Origin: Ramlibacter sp.
GTDB lineage: Bacteria; Pseudomonadota; Gammaproteobacteria; Burkholderiales; Burkholderiaceae_C
Direction: 5' to 3'
Length of the DNA: 64,000 bases
NCBI GenBank assembly: GCA_019635435.1
Contig: JAHBZM010000001.1
Location: 4,278,001 to 4,342,000 of the forward strand
Part shown: positions 1 through 10,056 of the stretch, in pieces
Position numbering within the stretch: the first letter of the stretch is position 1
How the letters are laid out: each line of letters starts with the position of its first letter
Position numbers and translations under genes: made by a program
The notes under the pieces: generated by a model
Told to the model about the DNA's origin: nothing
Databases searched by the model: none
Seen by the model: only the letters and a program-made list of their open reading frames with translations

Positions 1-987
1 TATCTCAAGCCCTACCCGGTGGATGACTACCAGTCGGCGCTGGCACCCCGCCCGGTGGGGCTGGACGCGCCGGTTCCTTCGTTGCAGGCCATCGGCTTCA
101 CACAAACCAATCTTGCGCAACTCAAGATCCCCACGGGTGCCACGGGCGGCCGCCAGTTGCTGACGGACTTTGTCCAGCGCATGGACCGCTATGGCGACAC
201 CCGGGACTTCCCCGCGCTCAAGGGCCCCAGTTACCTCAGCGTGCACCTGCGCTTTGGCACCCTGTCCATCCGCGAGCTCGCTGGCCTGGCCCACGCCCGG
301 GCACAGCAGGGCAGCGCGGGCGCCGCCACCTGGCTGGGTGAGTTGATCTGGCGCGACTTCTACTTCCAGATCCTGGTCAACTTCCCGCATGTGGCCAACG
401 CCAGCGATGGCTTGAGCCGGTCCTTCAAGCCCGAATTCGACGCCATCAAGTGGGAGCACGGGCGCAATGCCGACACGTTGTACCAGGCCTGGTGCGAAGG
501 CCGCACCGGGTATCCGCTGGTCGATGCGGCCATGACGCAACTCAACCAGACCGGCTACATGCACAACCGGCTGCGCATGGTGGTGGCCAGCTTCCTGTGC
601 AAGGACCTCGGTCTGGACTGGCGCCGTGGCGAGCAGTACTTCGCCATGAAACTGAACGACTTCGACCTCGCGGCCAACAACGGGGGCTGGCAATGGGCCA
701 GTTCCAGCGGGTGCGACGCCCAGCCCTGGTTCCGCATCTTCAACCCGGTCACGCAAAGCCAGCGCTTTGACGCCGACGGAAAATTCATCCGCCGGTACCT
801 GCCGCAACTCGCGGGCCTGCCCGACGCAGCCCTGCACCAGCCCTGGAAAGCCTCGCCGATGGAACTGCTGGCAGCCGGTGTTGAGCTTGGAAAAACCTAC
901 CCGCACCCCGTGGTCATGCACGAGGAAGCCCGGGAGCGGACCTTGAAGCGGTACGCCGTGGTGCGCGAGCCGCTACCAAAAAAATAG
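1..987 (+). CDS. phrB: Deoxyribodipyrimidine photo-lyase (5'-truncated by window edge)
   Basis: This is the C-terminal part of a class I photolyase/cryptochrome, the FAD enzyme that repairs cyclobutane pyrimidine dimers with light. The frame is open from base 1, so the start and the antenna-binding Rossmann domain lie outside the window. About 328 codons remain, covering the helical FAD-binding domain. Visible family motifs are WLGELIWRDFYFQ, TGYPLVDAAMTQL, a YMHNRLRM stretch, DWRRGEQYF and NNGGWQWASSSGCDAQP, followed by FRIFNPVTQ. The set is complete, so the protein is probably functional. The TAG stop and the last few codons lie inside a dispersed repeat element (see 972-1021). The gene is convergent with the Pil-Chp operon. 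A cryptochrome-type signalling role cannot be excluded from sequence alone, but the repair enzyme is more likely. Confidence 0.93.
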   Translation, partial: YLKPYPVDDYQSALAPRPVGLDAPVPSLQAIGFTQTNLAQLKIPTGATGGRQLLTDFVQRMDRYGDTRDFPALKGPSYLSVHLRFGTLSIRELAGLAHARAQQGSAGAATWLGELIWRDFYFQILVNFPHVANASDGLSRSFKPEFDAIKWEHGRNADTLYQAWCEGRTGYPLVDAAMTQLNQTGYMHNRLRMVVASFLCKDLGLDWRRGEQYFAMKLNDFDLAANNGGWQWASSSGCDAQPWFRIFNPVTQSQRFDADGKFIRRYLPQLAGLPDAALHQPWKASPMELLAAGVELGKTYPHPVVMHEEARERTLKRYAVVREPLPKK

Positions 988-1021
988 CACCTCATGCCCG
1001 CCAGTCAAGGACCAGCGGGCC
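972..1021 (+). repeat. Dispersed repeat, copy E (head type)
   Basis: The head GCTAC-N8-TAGCAC is followed by a GCCCGC...GCGGGC inverted pair. It matches the head seen at 48245-48260 and, on the other strand, at 30226-30244. The photolyase stop codon TAG (985-987) is part of the head. The GC-rich inverted pair falls between two convergent genes and could also act as a weak terminator. Confidence 0.55.
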
Positions 1022-1030
1022 ATAAGGCCA

Positions 1031-4000
1031 TCAGGCCATGACTTCCAGGCCGCAGTAATGGCGCACCAGGCTCAGCAGCTCCTCTTCGGAGTAGGGCTTG
1101 CCCAGGTAGTTGTTCACCCCCAGCTCCATCGCATGCTCGCGGTGCTTCTCGGCAATGCGTGAGGTGATCATGATGATGGGCAGGTGCTTGAGGCGGTCGT
1201 CACCCCGGATGTTGCGGGCCAGATCGAAGCCGTCCATGCGCGGCATCTCGATGTCGGACAGCACCACGGTGGGCAGTTCCTCGGCCAGCCGCTCCAAGGC
1301 CTGCAAGCCGTCCGCGGCCAGCGACACCCGGTAGCCTTCGCGTTGCAGCAGGCGCTGGGTCACGCGGCGCACGGTGATGGAATCGTCCACCACCATGACC
1401 AGCGGAATCTGGGGCGGGGCCTGCATGACGGCGGCAGAGGGCGAACTGGCGGCGGGCTTGACGCCGGCATCTTCCGCCTTGGCCTCAGGCTGGTTCTGGC
1501 TCGCACTGATCAGGCGGGCCTGCTCACCGTAAACGGAACTCAACGCCACGGGGTTGTAGATCAGGACCACCGCGCCGGACGCCAGCACCGTCATGCCGGC
1601 CAGGCCCGGCAGACGCGCGAGCTGCGGCCCCAGGTTCTTCACCACCACTTCCTGGTTGCCCAGCACTTCATCCACGTGCACGGCGACACGCTGGGCGGCG
1701 CTTCGGAACACCATCACGGGCAGCGTCCGGGCCTGGGCCTCCACGCTTCGCGATGAGGACTGCAGCAGCGCCCCCGACCAGAAGAAAGGCAGCGCCTCGC
1801 CGCCGAATTCGAAGGTCCCGGTCTTGTAGGCCTGTTCAAGTTCCGCGGCCGTTGCGCGGCGCACCAGTTCCACAATGTTGGCGGGCACGCCGATCGACAG
1901 GTTGCCCGAGCGCAGCATCACCACCTGCGTCACCGCCGTGGTCAGTGGCAGCACCAGCTTGAAATTGGTCCCCTTGCCGGTCTCGGTCGAGGTTTCGATG
2001 CGTCCGCCCAGGGCGTTGACCTCCGACCGCACCACGTCCATGCCAATGCCGCGCCCGGCGAGCTCGGTCACCTGGGCCGCCGTGGAGAAGCCTGGCATGA
2101 AGATCAGGTTGGCCGCATCGGCGTCGCTGATCTGCTGGTCGGCGGTGATCAGCCCCTGTTGCAGCGCTTTTTCGCGAATGCGCGGCAAGTTGAGCCCGGC
2201 ACCATCATCGCGGAACTCCACCGAAACGTCATTGCCTTCCTGATGAAGGTTGATCAGGATGGTGCCGTTGGCGTCTTTGCCCGCCTGCACGCGCTCGGCG
2301 GCAGCCTCGATGCCATGGGCCACGCAATTGCGAAGCAGGTGCTCGAAGGCGGGCGTCATGCGGTCCAGCACGCCGCGGTCCATTTCGATCGAGCCCCCGG
2401 TCAAGTCCAGCTTGACCTGCTTGCCGGTGTCCTTGCCCGCCTGCCGCACCACACGGTAGAGGCGGTCCGAGATGCTTTCGAACTCGACCATGCGCGTGCG
2501 CAACAGGTCGCGTTGCAGTTCGCGGGTCTGGCGGGCCTGGGCAATCAGGTCGTCTTCCGTCGCCTCGACGGTGCGCTGCAGATTGCGCTGCACCGTGGCC
2601 ACGTCGTTGACGGATTCCGCCATCATGCGGGTCAACTCCTGGACCCGGGTGAACCGGTCAAATTCCAGGGGGTCGAAGCCGGCCGCCGAATCCTTGGCCT
2701 GCGCCAGCCGCGACTGCATTTGCGACTCTGCCTGCAGCTCGATGTCGCGAAGTTGCGCGCGCAAGCGGTCCAGGTTGCCGCTCAGGTCGCCCAGCGACCC
2801 GCGCAGCTGGCTGAGCTCGGCCTCCAGGCGAGAACGGGTGATCATGACTTCGCCGGCCTGATTCACCAGACGATCCAGCAGCTGTGAACGAACGCGCACG
2901 GCCTGATTCGAGGCCGCCCGCAGCGGCGCCAGCACCGACGTGGCGGGCAGGGCCACGGCAGGGCGCGTCTGGATGACGGGCGCGGCCTCCAGCGGCGGCA
3001 AATCAGCAGCCTTCCTGACCGGAGCCTGCTCGGCGGCGACCGCGGCCACAGGGGCCGGCGCTTCTTCCACCACGGGCGCCGGAGGCAACCCGCCGGTGGC
3101 GCACAGCGCGTCGAAGTTCGCCTGGACCCCGTCGAAGCGGTGCAGCAGGGGTTCCAGCTGGGACGGCAGCAACGCGGCATCCGAGCCCAACTCCTCGATT
3201 TCGGACTCCATGCGGTGGGCCAGTTCACCCAGCCGCAGGGCGCCCGCCAGACGGGCGCTGCCCTTGAGCGTATGCAGGGCCCGCAGAACTTCATCGCGAG
3301 CGGAACGATTGCCCGGGGCGGCAGCCCATTGCCGCAAGGCGCCACCCAGCTGTGGCATCAGCTCATTGGCCTCTTCCTCGAAGATCGGGAAAAGGTCGGG
3401 ATCGACCGCGTCAACGGCATCGATGTCATCTTCCTGCTCCCGGCCACCGCCCAGCGTCACGCGGGTCGGTGCCGGCTCTGGCCGACGATCCACTACCGGC
3501 GGCGTGGACAGCGGCATCATGGCGGGAGCGGGCACCGCAGGCGTCGCGAGCACCGGCGCGACCGGCATGGCCACAGGCGCGGCTTCGGGCTCAGGCTGCG
3601 GCACGGGAATCCCGGCCGGCGCGGGCTTGTCGGTGACGGCGGCGCCTGCAAGCGCTGCCGTCATCGAAAAATCGGGGACATCAAAGGCGTCATCGTCCTG
3701 CGCTGGCAAGACCGACTCGGGCTCGGGGGTTTCGAGCAATGCCGCGGGAATTTCAAGGTCCTTCAGGGCCTGCAATGAGGCCAGCACCTGGGCGTCGGGT
3801 TCCTTGAGGAAACCGGCCGCGAACTGGTGCAACAGGCGCCGGATGTCTTCGGCCGCGGCCACAAATGCGCTCGCCTGTTCCGGCAGCCCCCTGGATTGCG
3901 GCTGGGCATGCATCAAGGCGTATTCAAGCGCGCGCGCCATCTCGGACAGCGCATGGAAGCCCACGGTTGCCGAACTCCCCGCCAGTGCATGGGCCAGGCC

Positions 4001-7000
4001 CACGGCCGCATCCGACACCGGTTGATTGAGTTCAAGTGACCACTCGGTCAACTCGGTTCCCAGGCGCCTGGACCACTCATCGGCCTCATTCAGGTACACG
4101 TTGTACAACGGGATGCCAATGCGCAACGAGCCAATGACCTTGACCTGCTCCTCCACCGGCGTTGCCTGTGATTCAGGCTCAGGCTCCGTCAACTCGGCGG
4201 CATGAGGCCCGTCTGTTGCGGCAAGGTCACCAAGTGCCTCCGGCAACACAAGCTCGTCGGGCGCGGCGTCCGGAGCCTGCGAAGCCACGGGTTCGACCGG
4301 GACCTCGGGCACCGCGACGGGCTCAGGGGCCTCCACCACGGGCGCGGGAGCTTGCGCCGACAGCGCGGACAGGCTCTCGAAATCAATGCCGTCGATGTCG
4401 CCGGGCACGGCCAGCTCGCCCGCCGGGCCTTGCGCGGCGTCAGACGCCGTGACGCCCAGATCAAAATCGAAGGCGGCCTCCAGATCATCGGTGGGAACCG
4501 GCGCTGCCTCGGCCACCTCCAGCTCGACCGGGCCCAGGTCAAATCCGAAAGGATCTTCGGGCGAGGCCTCGGGCTGGGTTGGCGGCACCTCCACTGGCAG
4601 ATCCTCGGCGGGCCCGGCCGGCAACTCGACCTCTGCGGTCACATCAGCGCTGGGCGTGACCAGCGGCGCCGCCGCGGCAGCGACCGCTGCGGGCAACGCC
4701 AGGGGTTGCAGACGATGCTCGGTTCGCAGCGCATCGGCCGACGTGCGGAACATCCCTGATTTCCAGGCTGCATCGGTCCCTGCGGCAATGTCTTCGACCC
4801 AGCGGCCGAAGCCGTGCATGGCATCACTCGCGAGGGTCCGCAACTCGTCGTTCGACGGCTTCTGGTCCGCGAGCCAGGCATTGAGCAGTTGCTCCATGGA
4901 CCAGGCGGCTTCGCCAAACTCGGTCAAGCCCACCATGCGCGAACTGCCCTTGAGCGTGTGGAACGCCCGGCGCAGTGTCGTCATGTCAGCCATGTTGCCC
5001 GGATCGGACTCCAGTGCACCCAGCGCCTGAAGTCCGTTTTGCACCACTTCGCGCGCCTCCTCGAGGAAGATGTCGCGCAGATCGTCTTCTTCGATGTCCG
5101 ATTCGCTGGATTCCTGTGCCACCGGAGCCGGCGTGACGGCGGCGGCCAGCTGGTCCAGCGCGACCAGCGCGGCACCGGCGCCATGCGCGGTCACGGCCGC
5201 GGCGGCCTCCCTGGCCGAGTGGGCCAGTCCCGGCCGCTCATTGAGCACCGCCTGGGTCGCGATGGTGTCGAGCTTGATCGACAGCGTGTTTTCAGTGTCC
5301 CCGGCGCCCGCCTGCTGGACCACGGAACGCACTTCCTGGGACAGGATGTCCGCGCCCACGCTGACCGTGGCGGCCGCATCGGCCGCCGTGTGGGAGGCGC
5401 GGCCCATGAGGGGCTTGAGCTCCCCCAGCGCGTCGTCATACACGAACAGTTTCTTGGCCAGCGCCGGCTGGTAGTTGAGCATGTCGATCAGGAAGCCGAG
5501 CGCGCCCAGGTTGTTGCCCAGCTTGTCGAAGGTGCCCGCGGCCCGTGCCTTTTCCTCGTCGACCTCGGTGACCAGAATCTCCTCGACGCTCTCGCGCATG
5601 CGCAGCACGGCCTGAGCGGCCTGGTCCAGCCCCAGAACGGACAAAACGCCACGCATCTGCGACAGGTGCGAGGGCGCATCGCGCAACGGGCCTTTTTGAC
5701 TGGGATCACGGAAAAACTGGTCAAGCAGTTTTTCAAGCTCCGACAGCGTGGAGCGAAGCTCGCCCACCACGCTGCCCATGGTCTGGCGGTCACTCACGCG
5801 GCGGTAGAGCTCCTCCATCCAGGACTCCAGCGGCTCGGGCTGCCCCCCGCTACGGACCCCCTCCAGCCTTTCGGCGAGCCGGGTGGTGCGCACGACCAGC
5901 TGGGAGTCGGAAGGGTCGAGATCCTCGAAGGCGGCCTCCAGGTAAAGGACGGCGGTGGCCACTTCCATGGCCAATTCGGTGGAAGGCGGCTTGCCGGATC
6001 GCACGGTGGCATCCATGGCGTTGGTCAGGGCCTGCGCCAGGCTGCTGCTGGCTGGATGCAGCTTGACCAGTGAGTCCGTCACCAGGTTGAACTGGTCGGC
6101 CACGGCCTTGAGCTTGTTGGCATCGCCCCCCGACAACGCCGACCAGGTTTCCTTGGCCGAGGTGATGCGCTTGCGTGCCTGCGCCAGCAGGACGGGGTCA
6201 AAGCGGCCAAACTGCGGCTTGAGGTAGTCCACCGGCTTGAAGCGGGCAAGGCCCCAGGCCAGGCGCACGGCCGACAGCGAAGGCGCGTCGGTCGTGCGCA
6301 GGGGAACGGCCTGGGCACAGAAGAACAGCAGGTCCTGCGCCAGCCGGTCGGACACGCCCTGCTCGCCCTTGGCCAGCGCCGCATACTGCTGGAGGATCCG
6401 GGAGGCAGCGCGCTTGACGTACAGCTCCGAGGGCAACAGCCCCAGCGAGACGGCCTCAAAATAGGCGGCTGAAATCTTCCAGAAAATCTTGGGCTGCTTG
6501 GCGGTCTGCGTCGCCGCAAGACCCAGGCAGATATTGGTCAGGCCATGCGCGGCCTGCGCATCCGCGCTCTTGACGATCTTGAGCACACCGTGATCCATCC
6601 GTGTGCGCACGGCAGCGTCGTAGGACAGCGGCTCCTGCGAAATATGCATTTCCGGATCGATCCAGCGCCAATCCAGGGTCCAGAGATCGGCCGGATGAAT
6701 GCGGTCCGCGCCGGCCAGCTCCTGCACATCGCGGTATTGAGGAAACAACGCGACGGCAGCCACCGGCTTGCCATGCAGCACACCTTCGAGGTATTCGGTC
6801 AGCGCGAACCCGGCGCGTTCGATTTTGGCCGCGGACGCTTCGCTGCACAGCTCGGGACGCTCCACAAATTTCTGGGCGGCCGACTCCATGGCGCGCAGCA
6901 TGTGGGCGGGCGCACCCAGGCCCACCATTTCCAGGGCGCCCACGGCCTGGTGCAGCTGCTGCCGCGCAATGCGCAGTTGCCCACCATCGACCGAGGCGAG

Positions 7001-7156
7001 GTCAGAGCCACGCGCCTGATCGGCATCGCGCACAAATCGGCGCAGCGCGCTGGCGGCGGTGTCGAGCGACTTGCGCAACTCATCAAGCACCCAGGCCAGT
7101 GGCCCAAGGTCATTCACCGCCAGGTCAATATCGGTTTCAGTGGATTGCATGGACAC
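1031..7156 (-). CDS. chpA: Pil-Chp hybrid chemotaxis histidine kinase ChpA/PilL
   Basis: This is the large CheA-type kinase of the type IV pilus chemosensory system, 2041 aa. It autophosphorylates in response to PilJ and passes phosphate to PilG and PilH. Clear Hpt sites read HTLKGSSRMVG near residue 732 and HTLKGSARLAG near residue 1294. A weaker one, HALAGSSATVG, lies near 1055, and degenerate Hpt-like helices lie nearer the N-terminus. Pro/Ala/Glu-rich acidic linkers separate them. Then come the dimerisation helix (residues about 1400-1530), an HATPase domain with N-box around 1605, a CheW-like domain around 1735-1865, and a C-terminal receiver with aspartate in SDIEMPRMDGF near 1965. It is the last gene of the operon, 33 bp after pilJ. 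Multi-Hpt architecture and length are typical of ChpA. Confidence 0.95.
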   Translation of the reverse strand: MSMQSTETDIDLAVNDLGPLAWVLDELRKSLDTAASALRRFVRDADQARGSDLASVDGGQLRIARQQLHQAVGALEMVGLGAPAHMLRAMESAAQKFVERPELCSEASAAKIERAGFALTEYLEGVLHGKPVAAVALFPQYRDVQELAGADRIHPADLWTLDWRWIDPEMHISQEPLSYDAAVRTRMDHGVLKIVKSADAQAAHGLTNICLGLAATQTAKQPKIFWKISAAYFEAVSLGLLPSELYVKRAASRILQQYAALAKGEQGVSDRLAQDLLFFCAQAVPLRTTDAPSLSAVRLAWGLARFKPVDYLKPQFGRFDPVLLAQARKRITSAKETWSALSGGDANKLKAVADQFNLVTDSLVKLHPASSSLAQALTNAMDATVRSGKPPSTELAMEVATAVLYLEAAFEDLDPSDSQLVVRTTRLAERLEGVRSGGQPEPLESWMEELYRRVSDRQTMGSVVGELRSTLSELEKLLDQFFRDPSQKGPLRDAPSHLSQMRGVLSVLGLDQAAQAVLRMRESVEEILVTEVDEEKARAAGTFDKLGNNLGALGFLIDMLNYQPALAKKLFVYDDALGELKPLMGRASHTAADAAATVSVGADILSQEVRSVVQQAGAGDTENTLSIKLDTIATQAVLNERPGLAHSAREAAAAVTAHGAGAALVALDQLAAAVTPAPVAQESSESDIEEDDLRDIFLEEAREVVQNGLQALGALESDPGNMADMTTLRRAFHTLKGSSRMVGLTEFGEAAWSMEQLLNAWLADQKPSNDELRTLASDAMHGFGRWVEDIAAGTDAAWKSGMFRTSADALRTEHRLQPLALPAAVAAAAAPLVTPSADVTAEVELPAGPAEDLPVEVPPTQPEASPEDPFGFDLGPVELEVAEAAPVPTDDLEAAFDFDLGVTASDAAQGPAGELAVPGDIDGIDFESLSALSAQAPAPVVEAPEPVAVPEVPVEPVASQAPDAAPDELVLPEALGDLAATDGPHAAELTEPEPESQATPVEEQVKVIGSLRIGIPLYNVYLNEADEWSRRLGTELTEWSLELNQPVSDAAVGLAHALAGSSATVGFHALSEMARALEYALMHAQPQSRGLPEQASAFVAAAEDIRRLLHQFAAGFLKEPDAQVLASLQALKDLEIPAALLETPEPESVLPAQDDDAFDVPDFSMTAALAGAAVTDKPAPAGIPVPQPEPEAAPVAMPVAPVLATPAVPAPAMMPLSTPPVVDRRPEPAPTRVTLGGGREQEDDIDAVDAVDPDLFPIFEEEANELMPQLGGALRQWAAAPGNRSARDEVLRALHTLKGSARLAGALRLGELAHRMESEIEELGSDAALLPSQLEPLLHRFDGVQANFDALCATGGLPPAPVVEEAPAPVAAVAAEQAPVRKAADLPPLEAAPVIQTRPAVALPATSVLAPLRAASNQAVRVRSQLLDRLVNQAGEVMITRSRLEAELSQLRGSLGDLSGNLDRLRAQLRDIELQAESQMQSRLAQAKDSAAGFDPLEFDRFTRVQELTRMMAESVNDVATVQRNLQRTVEATEDDLIAQARQTRELQRDLLRTRMVEFESISDRLYRVVRQAGKDTGKQVKLDLTGGSIEMDRGVLDRMTPAFEHLLRNCVAHGIEAAAERVQAGKDANGTILINLHQEGNDVSVEFRDDGAGLNLPRIREKALQQGLITADQQISDADAANLIFMPGFSTAAQVTELAGRGIGMDVVRSEVNALGGRIETSTETGKGTNFKLVLPLTTAVTQVVMLRSGNLSIGVPANIVELVRRATAAELEQAYKTGTFEFGGEALPFFWSGALLQSSSRSVEAQARTLPVMVFRSAAQRVAVHVDEVLGNQEVVVKNLGPQLARLPGLAGMTVLASGAVVLIYNPVALSSVYGEQARLISASQNQPEAKAEDAGVKPAASSPSAAVMQAPPQIPLVMVVDDSITVRRVTQRLLQREGYRVSLAADGLQALERLAEELPTVVLSDIEMPRMDGFDLARNIRGDDRLKHLPIIMITSRIAEKHREHAMELGVNNYLGKPYSEEELLSLVRHYCGLEVMA

Positions 7157-7189
7157 ACTCTGACTGGAAGCGGTGGGTCAGGCCCGAAA

Positions 7190-9478
7190 TCAGGCGATCT
7201 TGAATCGGGACACCGACTGGCGAAGTTCCTCGGCCATCCGGGACAGTTCGCGCACCTGCTGTGCGGTGGACCGCGTGCCTTCACCCGTCTGCTCCGTCAC
7301 CGCGAAAATGTGCTGGATGTTGCCGGCCACCACGTTGGCGGACTCGGCTTCCTTGGAGGCAGAGTTGGAAATCTGCTCAATCAGGTCGGCCAGTTTGCGT
7401 GACACCTGGTCAATCTCGGTCAGCGCGGTACCCGCGTTGTCGGACAGCTTGGCCCCTTCCACCACACCCTGCGTGGAGCGCTCCATGGCGGCCACCGCAT
7501 CCTGGGTGTCGGTCTGAATGGCTTTCACCAGCGCCGAAATCTGGCGCGTGGCGTCTGCGGAACGTTCAGCCAGCCGCTGCACTTCTTCGGCCACCACCGA
7601 GAAGCCTCGCCCGGCTTCACCGGCTGACGCCGCCTGGATGGCGGCGTTCAGGGCCAGCACGTTCGTCTGTTCGGTAATGTCCGAGATCAGCTCGGTAATT
7701 TCACCAATCTCCTGGGACGATTCACCCAGCCGCTTGATCCGCTTGGAAGTTTCCTGAATCTGGTCGCGGATGGAGTTCATACCGCCGATGGCGTTCTGCA
7801 CAGCCTGCAGGCCGGACTCTGCGGCCACCAGTGACTGACGGGCCACCTGGGCTGATTCCTGCGCCTGCCCGGACACCTGGTTGATTCGCCCTGCCATGTC
7901 GAGCACCGACTGGCCGGTTTCGCGAATTTCACGCAGCTGCTCGGTCGAGGCCGCCAGCAGCTCGGTGGACGTGCTTTCCACCTGGGCCGTCGTCTGCGCC
8001 ACCTTGGTGACCGTGTTCTGCACGTTGCCCACCAGCTGCCGCAACTCTTCCACCGTGTAGTTCACCGAGTCGGCGATGGCGCCCGTGATGTCCTCGGTCA
8101 CCGTGGCTTCCTGGGTCAAGTCGCCTTCGGCCACTGTCTGCAATTCGTTCATCAACCGCAAAATGGCCGCCTGGTTGGCGTCATTCACGCGCTTGGCTTC
8201 CTGCTCCTGGCCCTCGGCTTCCAGCCGCTGCTGCTCGGCAACCACCTGGCGCTTGCGGCTGTCCTGCAGCTGCACGTAAGCGAGACCCACCGCGCAAAGA
8301 ATGGCGAACACGGCGGAAATAGCCAACGCGGCCAGGGCCCCGGCACCCAGGCCGGTCTGGGCCGACAGCTTGCCCTGCAGGTCTTCCAGCGAGCGGCGCA
8401 GCGGCTCGCTGTCCGCAATAATGGCCGACTGCGCTTCGCGCGCAGACACCAGGCCCTGCAGGTTGCCCAGAATGGCGCCAGCCTGGCTGCGGGTCTGTTC
8501 ATACAGCTTCATCAGCGCATCAAGACGCTCGCGCGTCTGCTCATCCTTGGAGCCGGCAAGGCGCAACTCGGGGCTGCCGTCGAGCAGGCCCTGGGCAATT
8601 TCCTTGAAGGAGTTCAAGTCCTTGCCCAGCAGGAACACGGCCTCGGGCGACACGCCTTCCATCGTCAGGAATTCGTTGGCGGATTTACCAATACGCTGCG
8701 TCAACATCACCAGCTGGCCGGCGGCTGAAATCTCGGCCGGCGGCGCGTTCTGCTGGAGTTTCAGCGACGACACCGTCTCGGCAATTTCCAGCAGGTCGGA
8801 CGACTGGCGGTTGATGGTGCGCAGGGCGTTGCCCACCTGCGTCAGAATTTTCTGCTGGCCCATCACGGTGCCGGCATTTTTCTCGGCGCGCTCCATCAGG
8901 GGGGTGATCTTGGTGACGTCCTCCTGCAGCTCGGCCGACACCGGCTGCAGGCGAAGCTGCTCGTCACCGGCAGCGAGGCCCCGCACCGTCCTGGCGAGCA
9001 CGTCCGCGCTCTCCTTCACGTCGGGGAAGGCCTGCGCGCTGCCCACCAGCGCCTGCGACACGGACTTGGCAAGGCGCTGCGACTGCATCAGCGACTGGCC
9101 GGTACCGGCCACCTGCTGGGCGACGCGGTCGGCCTGGTTCAGCGCGACCACCGTCACCGCGCCCAGCACGCCAAGCGCCAGGGCCAGCAAAATGAACAGG
9201 ATGCGCTGGTGCTGGACAATGGTGCGGCGGCCCAGGATGGGGACCGACACCAGCTCGGTGTCGTCGACCGGCGTGGGCTCGAACGGCTGCTCGTCCGCGA
9301 TGCGGCTCTGCCCCGATTCATCGGGCTTGTCGTCCGCGGAGGCCATGGACACCGTGGCGCTCAGGGCGCCGGTGGCCAGGGGGTCCATCGAGCCTTCGGG
9401 CATGGCCAGACTCAGGTTGGCCTCGGATTCCGCGGGCTTCTTGGAGAAAAGTTTTTTGAGTTGATCAACGACGGACAT
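7190..9478 (-). CDS. pilJ: Type IV pilus methyl-accepting chemotaxis protein PilJ
   Basis: This 762-aa transmembrane receptor feeds the Pil-Chp kinase. A cytoplasmic N-terminal tail of about 90 residues precedes the first membrane helix (ILFILLALALGVLGAV). A periplasmic region carries two PilJ-type repeats (SQRLAKSVSQAL and TQRIGKSANEF), then a second membrane helix lies near residues 375-400. A HAMP-like segment follows. The C-terminal signalling domain has the conserved hairpin tip, with EQTNVLALNAAIQAASAGEAGRGFSV split across the usual positions. It sits between pilI and chpA on the same strand. In Pseudomonas the orthologue is thought to sense pilin or surface contact; that role is an inference here. 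Confidence 0.95.
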   Translation of the reverse strand: MSVVDQLKKLFSKKPAESEANLSLAMPEGSMDPLATGALSATVSMASADDKPDESGQSRIADEQPFEPTPVDDTELVSVPILGRRTIVQHQRILFILLALALGVLGAVTVVALNQADRVAQQVAGTGQSLMQSQRLAKSVSQALVGSAQAFPDVKESADVLARTVRGLAAGDEQLRLQPVSAELQEDVTKITPLMERAEKNAGTVMGQQKILTQVGNALRTINRQSSDLLEIAETVSSLKLQQNAPPAEISAAGQLVMLTQRIGKSANEFLTMEGVSPEAVFLLGKDLNSFKEIAQGLLDGSPELRLAGSKDEQTRERLDALMKLYEQTRSQAGAILGNLQGLVSAREAQSAIIADSEPLRRSLEDLQGKLSAQTGLGAGALAALAISAVFAILCAVGLAYVQLQDSRKRQVVAEQQRLEAEGQEQEAKRVNDANQAAILRLMNELQTVAEGDLTQEATVTEDITGAIADSVNYTVEELRQLVGNVQNTVTKVAQTTAQVESTSTELLAASTEQLREIRETGQSVLDMAGRINQVSGQAQESAQVARQSLVAAESGLQAVQNAIGGMNSIRDQIQETSKRIKRLGESSQEIGEITELISDITEQTNVLALNAAIQAASAGEAGRGFSVVAEEVQRLAERSADATRQISALVKAIQTDTQDAVAAMERSTQGVVEGAKLSDNAGTALTEIDQVSRKLADLIEQISNSASKEAESANVVAGNIQHIFAVTEQTGEGTRSTAQQVRELSRMAEELRQSVSRFKIA

Positions 9479-9506
9479 GATGCAGCCTTCCGGGAAAACT
9501 GGAGCG

Positions 9507-10040
9507 CTACGAGGCGCTAATGCTCAGGAATTGAGGTTGTTGCGACAGCGCCTGCAGATTGATTTCCTGCCAGTGCGCGCCTTGGGCGTCGGTGTACCCG
9601 TTGCCAAAAAAGCCGGGAGCCCCTTCTGGGGGGGCATTCGATGCCGTGAAGGCTTCCATGTTGCGCAGGCCCGCCAGCCGGTCAATCAGCAGCGCGCAGT
9701 TGATCTCAAGCAGGGCGTTCAGCGCGACCAGACGCGACTCGGAGCGCGCCAGCTCGGTGCGGGCCGCGGGAGCGCCACCGCTCACGAAGCTGGCCAGATC
9801 GACCACGCCAAACAGCCCGCCCCGCAGATTCGCCACGCCCAGAAACCAGTTGTGGGTGTAGGGCACGGGCTGGGCGCTGGTCCACGGGAAAATCTCCCCC
9901 GACTGCGACAACGGAAACAGGTACTTCGCCCCGGCCGCTTCCACGGCCAGCCAGGAGGCGGCCACACCTTCGGTTCGGGCCGCCTGCAAACGGGTGGCCA
10001 GGCGGCTTTGAAGTTCGCGGAGTGCTTCTCGGTTGGCCAT
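9507..10040 (-). CDS. pilI: CheW-like coupling protein PilI
   Basis: This 177-aa CheW-domain adaptor couples the PilJ receptor to the ChpA kinase. Recognisable parts are the start of the CheW fold around LAVEAAGAKYLFPL, the segment PYTHNWFLGVANLRGGLFGVVDLASF, which matches the conserved W-x-x-G-x-x-N-x-R-G pattern, and a closing strand near the C-terminus. It lies 16 bp after pilH and 28 bp before pilJ, within the Pil-Chp operon order G-H-I-J-ChpA. Confidence 0.92.
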   Translation of the reverse strand: MANREALRELQSRLATRLQAARTEGVAASWLAVEAAGAKYLFPLSQSGEIFPWTSAQPVPYTHNWFLGVANLRGGLFGVVDLASFVSGGAPAARTELARSESRLVALNALLEINCALLIDRLAGLRNMEAFTASNAPPEGAPGFFGNGYTDAQGAHWQEINLQALSQQPQFLSISAS

Positions 10041-10056
10041 GCGTTGTGAGCGTCAA

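Noticed and set aside
9600..9650. CCCCTTCTGGGGGGG stretch in pilI, similar in look to the element at 16910-16985
   Set aside because: It encodes a normal part of PilI and shares only a GC-rich run with the intergenic element.
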